Source: Pseudomonas sp. 7P_10.2_Bac1 (lineage in GTDB: Bacteria; Pseudomonadota; Gammaproteobacteria; Pseudomonadales; Pseudomonadaceae). Taken from it: a stretch of 40,746 nt of DNA. The DNA lies in assembly GCF_025465935.1 (NCBI RefSeq), contig NZ_JANLNV010000039.1:1-40746 (forward strand). The letters are read 5' to 3'. The notes under the pieces are model-generated. The model was not told where the DNA came from, did not search any database, and saw only the letters and a program-made list of their open reading frames with translations. Below are positions 1-7,503 of the stretch, in pieces. How positions within the stretch are numbered: position 1 is the stretch's first letter; every line of letters starts with the position of its first letter. The position numbers and the translations under genes were made by a program.

Positions 1-60
1 GGGGAGGCAGGGGATTATTTTTTAAAAAAAAAAAACCCCCCCCCCCCCCCCCCCGCTTCT
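1..60. other. Homopolymer contig edge, probably artefact
   Basis: The first 60 bases are low complexity: a T run, 12 A (24-35), then 19 C (36-54). Nothing like this occurs elsewhere in the window. It sits at the very edge and lies in no gene. I read it as an assembly or sequencing artefact rather than a real repeat. Confidence 0.7.
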
Positions 61-86
61 ACAGGGGGAGCAGAGTCAGTGCAGGC

Positions 87-221
87 TTAGCGTTGGTAAT
101 ACCCAGGGCCACCATCGTAGTAGCGGTGATCGTGATGCCATCCATGGTCAGGGAAAAATACGCATCCGCTCATGGCCAGTATGAGCAACAGCGGAACCAG
201 CCGAATGACACGACGTAACAT
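87..221 (-). CDS. Small histidine/tyrosine-rich lipoprotein (44 aa)
   Basis: This 44-residue frame starts at ATG 221, preceded by a GAGG-type ribosome-binding site. It begins MLRRVIRLVPLLLILAMSGC, a basic N-region, hydrophobic core and lipobox ending in Cys20, so the mature protein would be a lipid-anchored peptide of about 25 residues. The mature part is rich in His, Asp and Tyr (DHGWHHDHRYYDGGPGYYQR), which suggests metal or surface binding, but no function is known to me. It is short enough for gene callers to miss. Being near the damaged contig edge, its downstream context is unknown. Confidence 0.7.
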   Translation of the reverse strand: MLRRVIRLVPLLLILAMSGCVFFPDHGWHHDHRYYDGGPGYYQR

Positions 222-340
222 CTGTAAATCCTCATGGTTAGAGCTGGTGGCAGCTAAAAAGCTTCCCCGGCTGTAAGATGAGACCCTGTTTGTTTCAATT
301 CATCTCCGGCCATCCACATTAATTTTTTCAGGAACAGGTA

Positions 341-529
341 ATGACTCCTAAGCAACGATTGGCATATTCGATTTTGATCGCCCTGGTGGTACTGGGCATC
401 ATGTTTGGTCTGTCGTACTTGCAGAACACCGGCGTGATCACCGAGAAAACCTTCCAGTACATCGCCATCGGCGTAGCGGTGGTTGTCGTGGTGATCAACG
501 GTGTCATGCGCCGCAAGACCAAACTCTAA
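341..529 (+). CDS. Small two-helix inner-membrane protein (62 aa)
   Basis: The ATG at 341 follows AGGAACAGG. The 62-residue product has two hydrophobic segments, about residues 7-26 and 40-56, joined by a short polar loop (NTGVITEKTFQY) and ending in a basic tail RRKTKL. This predicts a hairpin inner-membrane protein with a cytoplasmic C-terminus. I recognise no family. Its stop codon overlaps the stop of the convergent Fur-like gene, so the two transcripts run into each other with no terminator between them. It lies 119 bases downstream of the divergent small lipoprotein gene start. Confidence 0.7.
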   Translation: MTPKQRLAYSILIALVVLGIMFGLSYLQNTGVITEKTFQYIAIGVAVVVVVINGVMRRKTKL

Positions 530-912
530 GCCTCGATTTTCCCCATCAGAACGGCTTCAGCCTGTGGATGCAGGCTGTAGCTCTTGTCGCTGTTGAGTAC
601 CACCACGCCCTCGCTGCACAAGCGCTTTAAAACCTCGCGCACACTGAGAAACGACAGCGGAATATTCAACGCAAGCAAATGGCTGTGCATGCCGCGCACA
701 CCCAGTCTGCGGTCGTTGCCTGCGGCGGTCAGCAAGGCATCGATGACCTTGAGCCGTACCAGGCTGGTGCGTAGCCCAAAACACTTGAGTAGCTGGCGGA
801 TCCGTTCATTACCTTGCAAAGGCGCAAGCGCTTCGAGCAGACCGGGGTCTGGTTGAAAAGCGGTGTTGCGACGCTGTGGGTTGCCATCCGTTGGCATTTG
901 CGGGTTTTGCAT
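526..912 (-). CDS. Fur-family-like winged-helix regulator lacking the metal-binding domain
   Basis: The product has 128 residues, starting at ATG 912 with an AAGGAG site 8 bases upstream. From about residue 45 it resembles the DNA-binding half of Fur/Zur proteins: helix (LRTSLVRLKVIDALLTA), then RGMHSHLLALN, then a recognition-helix-like SVREVLKRLCSEGVV and a short wing ending SYSLHP. Fur proteins continue with a dimerisation domain carrying His/Cys metal ligands; this one ends there and has no such cluster. It is therefore a stand-alone winged helix, probably not metal-sensing by itself. It is divergent from pvdQ across a 270-base intergenic region, so a link to iron control is possible but is inference. 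Confidence 0.65.
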   Translation of the reverse strand: MQNPQMPTDGNPQRRNTAFQPDPGLLEALAPLQGNERIRQLLKCFGLRTSLVRLKVIDALLTAAGNDRRLGVRGMHSHLLALNIPLSFLSVREVLKRLCSEGVVVLNSDKSYSLHPQAEAVLMGKIEA

Positions 913-1075
913 GCAAAAACTCCTTTTCAGAGCCTGATCAGGAAAATAAAAAAGCGCTCTTAATTAACTAGACGAATGAGCGGCGTAAATCATGAACATC
1001 AAAATGTAGAAATTTTGTCGTGAATTGTTCTCAATCGCGATTCGGCCCTGTATGGCCGGGGGTTCTAGGCGATTA

Positions 1076-1099
1076 TTAATTTTTTTTAACCTGCTTCGT
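1076..1099 (+). promoter_or_regulatory. Near-consensus PvdS iron-starvation box before pvdQ
   Basis: TTAAT (1076-1080), a 16-base spacer and CGT (1097-1099) fit the PvdS box TAAAT-N16-CGT with one mismatch in the first element. It lies 84 bases before the GTG start of pvdQ, a normal distance. A T-rich stretch directly after the first element also occurs in the pvdA box of this window. Confidence 0.55.
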
Positions 1100-1182
1100 T
1101 TCTTGTACAGGCAGTTCCCGGGTGGTGGTTTTTCAAACGATCGCTGTGCCGGGCCTTTTGTACTGATCGAGCAGGAGTCCGC

Positions 1183-3477
1183 GTGAGTATTTCCAAGCCG
1201 CTGAGCAAGTCGTTTTGTGCTGCGTTATGCCTGGGCCTGAGTCTGTGTGCTTTGGCTCAGACACCCGCCAAGGCGTTGAGTGCCGAGATTCGTCGCACCA
1301 CGTTTGGCGTGCCGCACATTCGCGCAGCCGATGAGCGAGGGTTGGGGTACGGCATAGGCTACGCCTATGCTCAGGACAATCTGTGCCTGCTGGCCAATGA
1401 AGTGATCACGGTCAATGGCCAGCGCTCGACGTATTTTGGCCCTGAGCAAATGACCCTGGACGAACGCGACAACCTGTCCAGCGATCTGTTTTTCACCTGG
1501 CTCAATACGCCCCAGGCCGTCGCGGCTTTCTGGCAAGCACAGACGCCAGAGGTGCGTGACCTGATCGAAGGGTATGTGGCCGGTTACAACCGTCAACTCA
1601 GTGAACGCAAAGGTTTGCCAGCACAATGTGACAACCCTTCGGTGCGCCCACTGACCACGGCAGATGTGGTCAAGCTGACTCGCCGCTTATTGGTCGAAGG
1701 CGGTGTCGGTCAATTCGCTGAAGCGTTGGTGGCCGCTGCTCCGCCGCATGCTTCGGTGCAGGGCGTGGCCGATGCTCGCGCCACTGAAGGTCGCTTTGCG
1801 GTGGCCGCCGAACGCAGACAGCGCTTTGCTTTGGATCGTGGCAGCAATGCCGTTGCCATTGGTGCGCAGCACTCGCGAAGCGGCCAGTCGATGTTGTTGG
1901 CCAACCCGCATTTTCCGTGGCTGGGGGGGATGCGGTTTTATCAGATGCACCTGACCATCCCCGACAAGCTGGATGTGATGGGAGCGGCTTTGCCGGGCTT
2001 GCCGATGATCAACATCGGTTTTAATTCCCACGTGGCCTGGACGCATACCGTCGACACTTCCAAACACTTCACCTTGTATCGGCTCGAACTTGATCCCATG
2101 GATCCGACGCGCTACCTGCTCGATGGCCAGTCCCGCCCGCTGGACCGACAAACAATCACGGTCAACGTCAAACAGGCTGATGGCAGTCTCAAAGCAGTGT
2201 CACGAACGCTCTACAGTTCGGTCTTCGGGCCTGTGGTGCAATGGCCGGGCAAGCTCGACTGGAATGACCATGTGGCCTTCAGCTTGCGTGATGCCAACCT
2301 GCAGAATGAGCGTGTCTTGCAGCAGTGGTACGCGATGAATCAGGCTCGTAATCTCGACGCGCTGCAGGCCTCGGTGAACACCATTCAGGGTATTGCGTGG
2401 GTGAATACCCTGGCGGTGGATGATCAGGGGCAGGCGTTATACATGAATTTGTCGGTGGTGCCTTATGTGGACAAGGCCAAACTGGCGGCCTGCAGTGACC
2501 CGCGTGTCGGTCTGGAGATGATCATGCTCGATGGCAGTCGCAGCGCCTGTGACTGGACGGTAGATCGGAGTGCGGCGCAACCAGGCATTTTCCCGGCCGA
2601 CCAGATGCCGCAATTGCGCCGCAACGATTATGTGCAGCATTCCAATGACTCGGCCTGGATGGCCAACCCGAACGCGCCACTGAGTGGGTTTTCACCGCTG
2701 ATCAGCCAGGACGGCCAGCCGCTGGGGCCGCGTGCGCGGTTTGCCTTGCAGCGCTTGAGCCAGCCAGGGCTGGTCAGTCTTGCGGATTTGCAAGGCATGG
2801 TGATGGACGATCGGGTGTACCTGGCGGGGCAGGTCATGCCTGACCTGTTGACCGTGTGTGAAACGCAAAAAGGGCCTGTGTGTGCGAGCCTCAAAGCGTG
2901 GGATCAACAGGCGAACCTAAACAGCGGCATGGGGCTGGTGCATTTCCAGAACATCATGGCTCAACTGCTTGAGGTTCCGGATGTCTGGCGGGTGCCCTTC
3001 AATCCGGCTGATCCCCAGCACACCCCGCGGGGCCTGAATCTCGAGCAGCCGGCTGTGGTGGAGGCCGTGCAGCAAGCGCTGCTGGCCTCGGCAGCGCAAG
3101 CCGCGCAGCAAGGGATAAAACCGGGCGCGACATGGGGAGATATTCAGGTGGTGGGCGCCGACGCGCAGCCGATTCCGATCCACGGTGGCCCGGCCACTCT
3201 GGGGGTGTACAACGCCATGCAAAGCGTTCCGGTAGCAGGAGGCAAGCGTGAGGTGGTCAGCGGTACCAGCTATTTGCAAACTGTGACTTTCGGCGAGCAC
3301 GGACCGCAAGCGCAGGGTGTGCTGGCGTTTTCGATCTCCAGCGACCCGGCTTCCCGACACGCACGGGACCAGACCCAGGCATTTTCGAACAAGCAGTGGC
3401 CGTGGTTGCCCTTTACCGAGGCGCAGATCAAGGCCGATCCACAGTATGAGCTGACCACGCTCAAGGGCAGTTTGTAA
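1183..3477 (+). CDS. pvdQ: Pyoverdine/acyl-homoserine-lactone acylase PvdQ
   Basis: Periplasmic Ntn-hydrolase of the penicillin acylase family. PvdQ removes the fatty acyl chain from the pyoverdine precursor and can also cleave long-chain acyl-homoserine lactones. The 764 residues match the usual PvdQ length. A signal peptide ends near residue 25 (ALA-Q). The alpha chain follows, then the autocatalytic site RGSNAV, where Ser221 would become the N-terminal nucleophile of the beta chain. The core LLANPHFPW, MRFYQMHLTIP and AWTHTVDTS blocks are characteristic of PvdQ. Start is GTG 1183 with AGGAG 5 bases upstream. It carries a near-consensus PvdS box upstream and converges on fpvR across a strong hairpin. 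QuiP/HacA-type acylases are the alternative, but the similarity is closest to PvdQ. Confidence 0.92.
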   Translation: MSISKPLSKSFCAALCLGLSLCALAQTPAKALSAEIRRTTFGVPHIRAADERGLGYGIGYAYAQDNLCLLANEVITVNGQRSTYFGPEQMTLDERDNLSSDLFFTWLNTPQAVAAFWQAQTPEVRDLIEGYVAGYNRQLSERKGLPAQCDNPSVRPLTTADVVKLTRRLLVEGGVGQFAEALVAAAPPHASVQGVADARATEGRFAVAAERRQRFALDRGSNAVAIGAQHSRSGQSMLLANPHFPWLGGMRFYQMHLTIPDKLDVMGAALPGLPMINIGFNSHVAWTHTVDTSKHFTLYRLELDPMDPTRYLLDGQSRPLDRQTITVNVKQADGSLKAVSRTLYSSVFGPVVQWPGKLDWNDHVAFSLRDANLQNERVLQQWYAMNQARNLDALQASVNTIQGIAWVNTLAVDDQGQALYMNLSVVPYVDKAKLAACSDPRVGLEMIMLDGSRSACDWTVDRSAAQPGIFPADQMPQLRRNDYVQHSNDSAWMANPNAPLSGFSPLISQDGQPLGPRARFALQRLSQPGLVSLADLQGMVMDDRVYLAGQVMPDLLTVCETQKGPVCASLKAWDQQANLNSGMGLVHFQNIMAQLLEVPDVWRVPFNPADPQHTPRGLNLEQPAVVEAVQQALLASAAQAAQQGIKPGATWGDIQVVGADAQPIPIHGGPATLGVYNAMQSVPVAGGKREVVSGTSYLQTVTFGEHGPQAQGVLAFSISSDPASRHARDQTQAFSNKQWPWLPFTEAQIKADPQYELTTLKGSL

Positions 3478-3482
3478 TAGGC

Positions 3483-3516
3483 AACGCTCTGGCCGCACGC
3501 CTGTGGCCAGAGCGTT
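3483..3516. terminator. Bidirectional hairpin between pvdQ and fpvR
   Basis: A perfect 12-bp stem (AACGCTCTGGCC / GGCCAGAGCGTT) with a 10-base loop sits exactly between the convergent pvdQ and fpvR stops. There is no long T run on either side, so it is a strong hairpin but not a textbook intrinsic terminator. Confidence 0.7.
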
Positions 3517-3523
3517 ACCAGAC

Positions 3524-4525
3524 TCAGCCGCGCGGCAGGGCGTTGATCACCGGTCTGCCGTTCTGATCGACGCGTACCGTCACCGGCAAGACTTTGGACA
3601 AGGAAGCTACCAGCTTGGGAATTTCCCGGGTGTTGAATACCCCGCCTATACGCAGTTGACCGGTCGCAGTGTCGGCCAGGGAAAGCGGCGTGTTCAGGTA
3701 GCGGTTGATCAACGGCAAGGCATCGGCCAGCGTCAGGTTGTCCAGAATCAGCTTGCCGTTGCGCCAGGCGAGGTCGGGGCCGTTGGCGTAGGTCTGGCTG
3801 ATTTGCGGTGCATAGTCGCCCGCCTTATAGCTGGCCTGCATACCGGGCTCCAGGCGCAGCCCGTCGCCGCTCAAGTTCGTGTTGCTGGTGACCAGCACCG
3901 AGCCTTCCAGCAGCGTGACACGTACCTGGTCTTCATACATCCACACATTGAACTGGGTGCCGGTTACCCGGATACGGCCGTCAGCCGCCTGGACAACGAA
4001 GGGGTGCGTCACATCGTGACTCACTTTGAAAAACGCCTCGCCCTTGCTCAGCGTGATCCGGCGCTGGTCTTTGTAGTTGCTGTAGGTCAGTTGAGTACCC
4101 AGGTTCAATTCGACCTGGCTGCCATCGGGCAGTGTTGCGTTGAGCACGCTGTTGCCCGCCTCAAGGCGCTCATAGGCGTTGGGAATCAAACCGAGCTGCC
4201 AGCCACTGAAGGCGGCCAGGGGCACGGCGACCAGGGTGATGGCGGCGGCAATGGCCACTCGCTGCCAAGGGCTGCGTTGCGACTTGCGGGGCAGGGCAAC
4301 GACCTGCCCAGCGGCCGGTTCGGGGCGCGGCAAGTGCTCACTGGTGTCCCAGATGTCGAGCATGGCCTGGTATTCAAACGCATGCAGCGGATCGGCGTTT
4401 AACCACACAGAAAAGGCTTCACGTTCACGGTCAGTGCAATCGGGCTCATGCAAACGCATGCACCACTGAGCGGCAGCTTCGGTGATGGCATCGTATTCAG
4501 CTTCTGTGAGGCGTGATTCGCTCAT
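3524..4525 (-). CDS. fpvR: FecR-type anti-sigma regulator FpvR
   Basis: Inner-membrane anti-sigma factor. In P. aeruginosa FpvR holds both PvdS and FpvI inactive until ferri-pyoverdine binds FpvA. I place the start at ATG 4525 (MSESRLTEAEYD), which has AGGAG 7 bases upstream, giving 333 residues; an in-frame ATG 8 codons earlier lacks such a site. The N-terminal FecR_N segment (ITEAAAQWCMRLHEPDCTDREREAFSVWL-type) is followed by one transmembrane helix near residues 85-105 (VAIAAAITLVAVPLAAFSG). The periplasmic FecR domain (DGSQVELNLGTQLTYS, GEAFFKVSHD, VTGTQFNVW) and a C-terminal secretin/TonB short-N-like part (IGGVFNTREIPKLVASLSKVLP) follow. It is about 10 kb from its expected partner fpvI. 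No PvdS box is visible upstream. Confidence 0.88.
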   Translation of the reverse strand: MSESRLTEAEYDAITEAAAQWCMRLHEPDCTDREREAFSVWLNADPLHAFEYQAMLDIWDTSEHLPRPEPAAGQVVALPRKSQRSPWQRVAIAAAITLVAVPLAAFSGWQLGLIPNAYERLEAGNSVLNATLPDGSQVELNLGTQLTYSNYKDQRRITLSKGEAFFKVSHDVTHPFVVQAADGRIRVTGTQFNVWMYEDQVRVTLLEGSVLVTSNTNLSGDGLRLEPGMQASYKAGDYAPQISQTYANGPDLAWRNGKLILDNLTLADALPLINRYLNTPLSLADTATGQLRIGGVFNTREIPKLVASLSKVLPVTVRVDQNGRPVINALPRG

Positions 4526-4688
4526 GTGTACTCCTGAGGGGCGCTGCATTCTAACCCCGCGCTTGTGCTGACGAGAACATGAGCCATGTCAAAAGGGTGT
4601 CATTTATTCCTATGCAAAGCTTTTTCTCTGCTACGGTTACTTCGGCAACTTAGTACCAGACGCAACATCAATTAATGGAGTTAAGACA

Positions 4689-4961
4689 ATGTTGAAGAAA
4701 ACTTTTGCTGCTGTGGCCACAACTGCCGTATTGCTGGGCTCCAGCGTTGCGATGGCGCAGCCGAATCTGGACCCGAACTGGGCGTTCTCCAAAGAGCTCA
4801 TTGAAGTGCTCAAGAACAAGAACGGTTACACCGTGATCAAGAAAATTGAAGCGGAAAACCCTGCCAACGGCATCTGGAAGGCAGAAGGCGTTAAAGGTGC
4901 CGATCAGTACGAAATCATTTTCGACTCGACTGGCAAAGTGATTTCCGAGAAGAAAGACTGA
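4689..4961 (+). CDS. Small periplasmic PepSY-like protein
   Basis: The product has 90 residues with a clear signal peptide cleaved near AMA-Q24. The mature 67-residue domain (FSKELIEVLKNKNGYTVIKKIEAENPANGIWKAE..., ending ADQYEIIFDSTGKVISEKKD) has the PepSY helix-then-sheet layout: a short helix, then strands with 'W-A-E', 'YEI.FD..GKVI' signatures. Such proteins are thought to bind or inhibit partners in the periplasm; no specific role can be given. GGAG lies 10 bases before ATG 4689. It is divergent from fpvR over 163 bases and followed by an intrinsic terminator, so it is monocistronic. Confidence 0.75.
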   Translation: MLKKTFAAVATTAVLLGSSVAMAQPNLDPNWAFSKELIEVLKNKNGYTVIKKIEAENPANGIWKAEGVKGADQYEIIFDSTGKVISEKKD

Positions 4962-5000
4962 TTCTCTCCGATTTCAGCGCAAGCACTCAATGAGTGTTTC

Positions 5001-5033
5001 AGCCCGATCTTGCCTGCGCGGATCGGGCTTTGC
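5001..5033 (+). terminator. Intrinsic terminator after the PepSY-like gene
   Basis: A 9-bp perfect stem AGCCCGATC / GATCGGGCT with an 11-base loop is followed by TTTGC. It lies 40 bases after the stop at 4961 and just before the convergent acetyltransferase stop. Confidence 0.75.
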
Positions 5034-5034
5034 A

Positions 5035-5589
5035 TCAGCCAATAGCTCTGCGTGAGCGCCATTGCTCACGGGTTATTTCCCACAAGTCGCACGCAAATTT
5101 CCCGCTCACAAAACTGCCTTCTTTACTGCTGATCAGGCGCATCCCGCCACGCTCGGAGATCCGCCGCGAGCCGACGTTAGGCGCCGCCTTGGGCACACGC
5201 ATCACCTCGCGCCCCAGCGTTTCAAACCAGTAGGCATCCACCACGCTGCAGGCCTCGCTCATCAGCCCCAGACCCTGCCAGGGTGGGGAAAGCCAGAACC
5301 CTCGGTTGTTATCCGCTTGATCCATCAAACTGATGTTGCCGATGACCTCTTCGGGCTGGCTGCGCAAGCGGATTGTCCAGTGCCATTCTTCGCCACGCGC
5401 GATGGCTGGCAGGGCGACATCGCGCAGGTAACACATAGCGCCGTCATCGGGGTAGGGCCAAGGCACGGCATCATTCAGGTAGCGCACGACTTCCCAGTGC
5501 GGGAATCGTTTCTGGATGGCATCGGCATCCGTCAGGCTCAACGGCTGCAAGATCAACTGTCGCGTATGCAAGGTGGGCAGAGCGTGCAT
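5035..5589 (-). CDS. GNAT acetyltransferase, RimJ/RimL-like
   Basis: 184 residues from ATG 5589, with AAGGAG 9 bases upstream. The opening LHTRQLILQPLSLTDADAI is typical of the RimJ/RimL branch (Acetyltransf_3), which acetylates N-termini of ribosomal proteins, small amines or antibiotics. Further marks are VIGNISLMDQADNNRGFWLSPPWQGLGLMSEA, with the acetyl-CoA loop in 'WQGLGLMSEA', and the late 'AAPNVGSRRISERGGMRL' block matching the 'N..S..v.eK.Gf' motif. The substrate cannot be inferred. It is transcribed alone, convergent to the PepSY-like gene. Confidence 0.8.
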   Translation of the reverse strand: MHALPTLHTRQLILQPLSLTDADAIQKRFPHWEVVRYLNDAVPWPYPDDGAMCYLRDVALPAIARGEEWHWTIRLRSQPEEVIGNISLMDQADNNRGFWLSPPWQGLGLMSEACSVVDAYWFETLGREVMRVPKAAPNVGSRRISERGGMRLISSKEGSFVSGKFACDLWEITREQWRSRRAIG

Positions 5590-5643
5590 GAAAATGGCTC
5601 CTTGCCATTAATTTGCACCGAGATTAACCCTGAATGCTGCGCA

Positions 5644-5670
5644 TTAAAAAGCCCCCGGCTTGCGGAGGCT
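5644..5670 (-). terminator. Intrinsic terminator after the DUF2790 gene
   Basis: Read on the minus strand, AGCCTCC / GGGGGCT form a 7-bp stem (one G-T pair) with a 7-base loop, followed directly by TTTTTAA. It lies 27 bases past the stop of the DUF2790 gene. Confidence 0.75.
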
Positions 5671-5696
5671 GATGTGAATCCTGAGGACGCTGGCGG

Positions 5697-5954
5697 TTAG
5701 CCGTTGGCGCAACCGTTACCCATGACGCGGTACTCAAGCACATGACGCTGACCTTGATGGTCTTCGTAAGTCATTTTGGCTGGAACCACGCCGCACACAT
5801 CGGCTACGGGTGACACATTGATGACTTTGGCGATGTCCAGATTGGTGGCGTAGGTGTAATGCTCAACGGCCGGTTGAGACTGAGCCACTTTCAGGTCATC
5901 AGCCATTGCCAAGCTAGACAGACCCATAAGAGCAAGAACAAGCAAACGTTTCAT
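5697..5954 (-). CDS. DUF2790 small periplasmic protein
   Basis: I choose ATG 5954, giving 85 residues that begin MKRLLVLALMGLSSLAMADD, a signal peptide cleaved at AMA-D. An in-frame extension upstream to 6125 lacks signal-peptide logic. The mature part (VEHYTYATNLDIAKVINVS...VCGVVPAKMTYEDHQGQRHVLEYRVMGNGC) has the two conserved Cys and the MTYEDxQGxRH pattern of DUF2790, a family common in Pseudomonas, often in several copies. Function is unknown; the two Cys probably form a disulfide. An intrinsic terminator follows. Confidence 0.82.
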   Translation of the reverse strand: MKRLLVLALMGLSSLAMADDLKVAQSQPAVEHYTYATNLDIAKVINVSPVADVCGVVPAKMTYEDHQGQRHVLEYRVMGNGCANG

Positions 5955-6278
5955 TTTCAATATGACCTTAAAACAATCACGACTAACTGACTTCAAGTGC
6001 CGGATGGCGGTAGAAGTTGCCAGACCACTGAGTGTGTGTCTGCCACGAAGTACCGTGCCCTGTTTCAATGTTGTTTCTAGGGGGTGGCTCAATGATAAGA
6101 CTTTGCCTGTCAGCTTAAAGACCAAATGCTGGCATGCACTTATTCCAGATCGGTAACAATCTTTTCAACACACGCCCCCCTTGGTAGGCGCGAGCCGGGT
6201 CAGCAATTAATCGTTTAAGTGCTTTATGAATAAGAACCGCTGGCATAATGCTGCGTCTGATTCCGGAGCCCCATCACA
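5955..6278. other. Intergenic region between DUF2790 and ZapE-like genes
   Basis: These 324 bases hold the two divergent promoters. A CATAAT at 6244-6249 could be the -10 of the ZapE-like gene, with only a weak -35 upstream. I see no convincing gene, repeat or operator. Confidence 0.4.
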
Positions 6279-7397
6279 ATGAATGTCGAGTCCCCACTCA
6301 GTGCCTGGCAACGGGCTGTGGAACAACAGGGTTTTGTCCATGACCCCGCGCAGTGGCGGGCTGTGCAAGCGCTGCAGCAGTGTCACGAGGCCCTGCATTG
6401 CGGCGTTCGTTCGGTAAAAGGTGTGTACCTGTGGGGGCCGGTCGGGCGGGGCAAGACCTGGCTGATGGATCAGTTTTATCAAAGCTTGCGCGTCCCGGCG
6501 CGGCGTCAGCATTTTCATCACTTCATGCAGTGGGTGCATCAACGCCTGTTTCAACTCACCGGCAATGCAGACCCGCTCAGGGTTATTGCAAGGGCGTTGG
6601 GCAAGGAACTGCGAGTGCTGTGTTTTGACGAGTTATTCGTTAATGACATTGGTGATGCGATCATTCTTGGCCGCTTGTTTCAGGTGATGTTCGACGAGGG
6701 CGTGGTGCTGGTCTGTACCTCCAACCTGCCGCCCGAGCAACTGTACAGTCATGGGCACAATAAAGAGCGCTTTGCCCCGGCGATCACCGCCATCCTCAGT
6801 CACATGGACGTTGTGTCGGTGGACGGCGCAGAAGACCATCGGCTGCACCCCGGCATTGCGCAGCAGCGTTATTGGCTGAAAGAACCGGGCCAGCCCAGTG
6901 CAATTGCACGCGTGTTTGAAGAGCTGTCATCAGGGCAGGAAACCTCGGACGCTCCAATTGCCGCAGGTCATCGCACGCTAAAGGTGGTGCAAGCCAGTGC
7001 AACGGTGCTGTGGTGTACTTTCCATGAGCTATGCGAGCAGCCCTTGGCTGCCATCGAGTTTATGGATATCTGTGACCGCTACCGCGTGATCCTGCTCAGT
7101 GATGTGCCTTGCCTGAGTGCGGAGCAGCGTGAGGGCAGGATCGCCCGGGGGACTGAAGATGGACCGGTGAAGGTCGAGGCAGGTGATCGCGAACTGCCAC
7201 AGCTGTCTTTGTATGACGACAGCGTGCGGCGATTTATTGCGCTGGTCGACGAATGCTACGACCGCAAAGTGCCACTGTGCATTGAGGCGCAAGTGCCGAT
7301 GGAGCAGTTGTACACCCAGGGTTACCTGGAGTTCGCATTCCGTCGCACCTTGAGCCGTTTGCAAGAAATGCAATTGCAGCGCTTTGGTGCGCACTGA
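6279..7397 (+). CDS. zapE: ZapE/AFG1-family ATPase
   Basis: 372 residues with the full AFG1/ZapE signature: Walker A GPVGRGKT at residues 53-60, Walker B LCFDELFVNDIGDA, and the sensor block VLVCTSNLPPEQLYSHGHNKERFAPAI. The C-terminal FxxLCxQPLAAIEFMDICDRYRVILLSDVP and YDRKVPL blocks follow. ZapE acts at the division septum in E. coli and modulates the Z-ring; AFG1 is its mitochondrial relative. Start ATG 6279 follows GGAG 11 bases upstream. In Pseudomonas the usual zapE lies near rpsI/rplM, so this may be a second, more divergent copy (inference; the rest of the genome is not visible). It is monocistronic and followed by a REPIN. Confidence 0.85.
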   Translation: MNVESPLSAWQRAVEQQGFVHDPAQWRAVQALQQCHEALHCGVRSVKGVYLWGPVGRGKTWLMDQFYQSLRVPARRQHFHHFMQWVHQRLFQLTGNADPLRVIARALGKELRVLCFDELFVNDIGDAIILGRLFQVMFDEGVVLVCTSNLPPEQLYSHGHNKERFAPAITAILSHMDVVSVDGAEDHRLHPGIAQQRYWLKEPGQPSAIARVFEELSSGQETSDAPIAAGHRTLKVVQASATVLWCTFHELCEQPLAAIEFMDICDRYRVILLSDVPCLSAEQREGRIARGTEDGPVKVEAGDRELPQLSLYDDSVRRFIALVDECYDRKVPLCIEAQVPMEQLYTQGYLEFAFRRTLSRLQEMQLQRFGAH

Positions 7398-7400
7398 CCT

Positions 7401-7490
7401 GTAGCCGCAGGTTGCGATCAAGACCGAAGACGCTTCGCTCATGAAAAGCGTGACCCTTCGGGCTCAATCGCAGCCTTCGGCAGCGGCTAC
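7401..7490. repeat. REP doublet (REPIN) of Pseudomonas type
   Basis: GTAGCCGCAGGTTGCGATC at 7401 and the inverted GATTGAGC..., ending CGCAGCCTTCGGCAGCGGCTAC at 7470-7490, form an inverted pair of REP units. The core GTAGCCGCTGCCGAAGGCTGCG is the common REP of P. fluorescens relatives. It fills the space between the convergent zapE-like and dkgB genes, the usual place for REPINs. The first unit is shortened relative to the second. Confidence 0.75.
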
Positions 7491-7503
7491 CGATCCTTGG
7501 GGG

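Noticed and set aside
36..54. Phase-variable poly-C tract
   Set aside because: It lies in no gene and adjoins a poly-A run at the extreme contig edge, so an artefact is far more likely.
3503..4402. A 299-codon frame opposite fpvR
   Set aside because: The sense strand is a full FecR-type protein with clear domains; the antisense frame is Gln/Val-rich with no motif.
4526..4688. PvdS box upstream of fpvR
   Set aside because: A TAAAT and a CGT occur on the minus strand, but they are 28 bases apart, far from the required 16.
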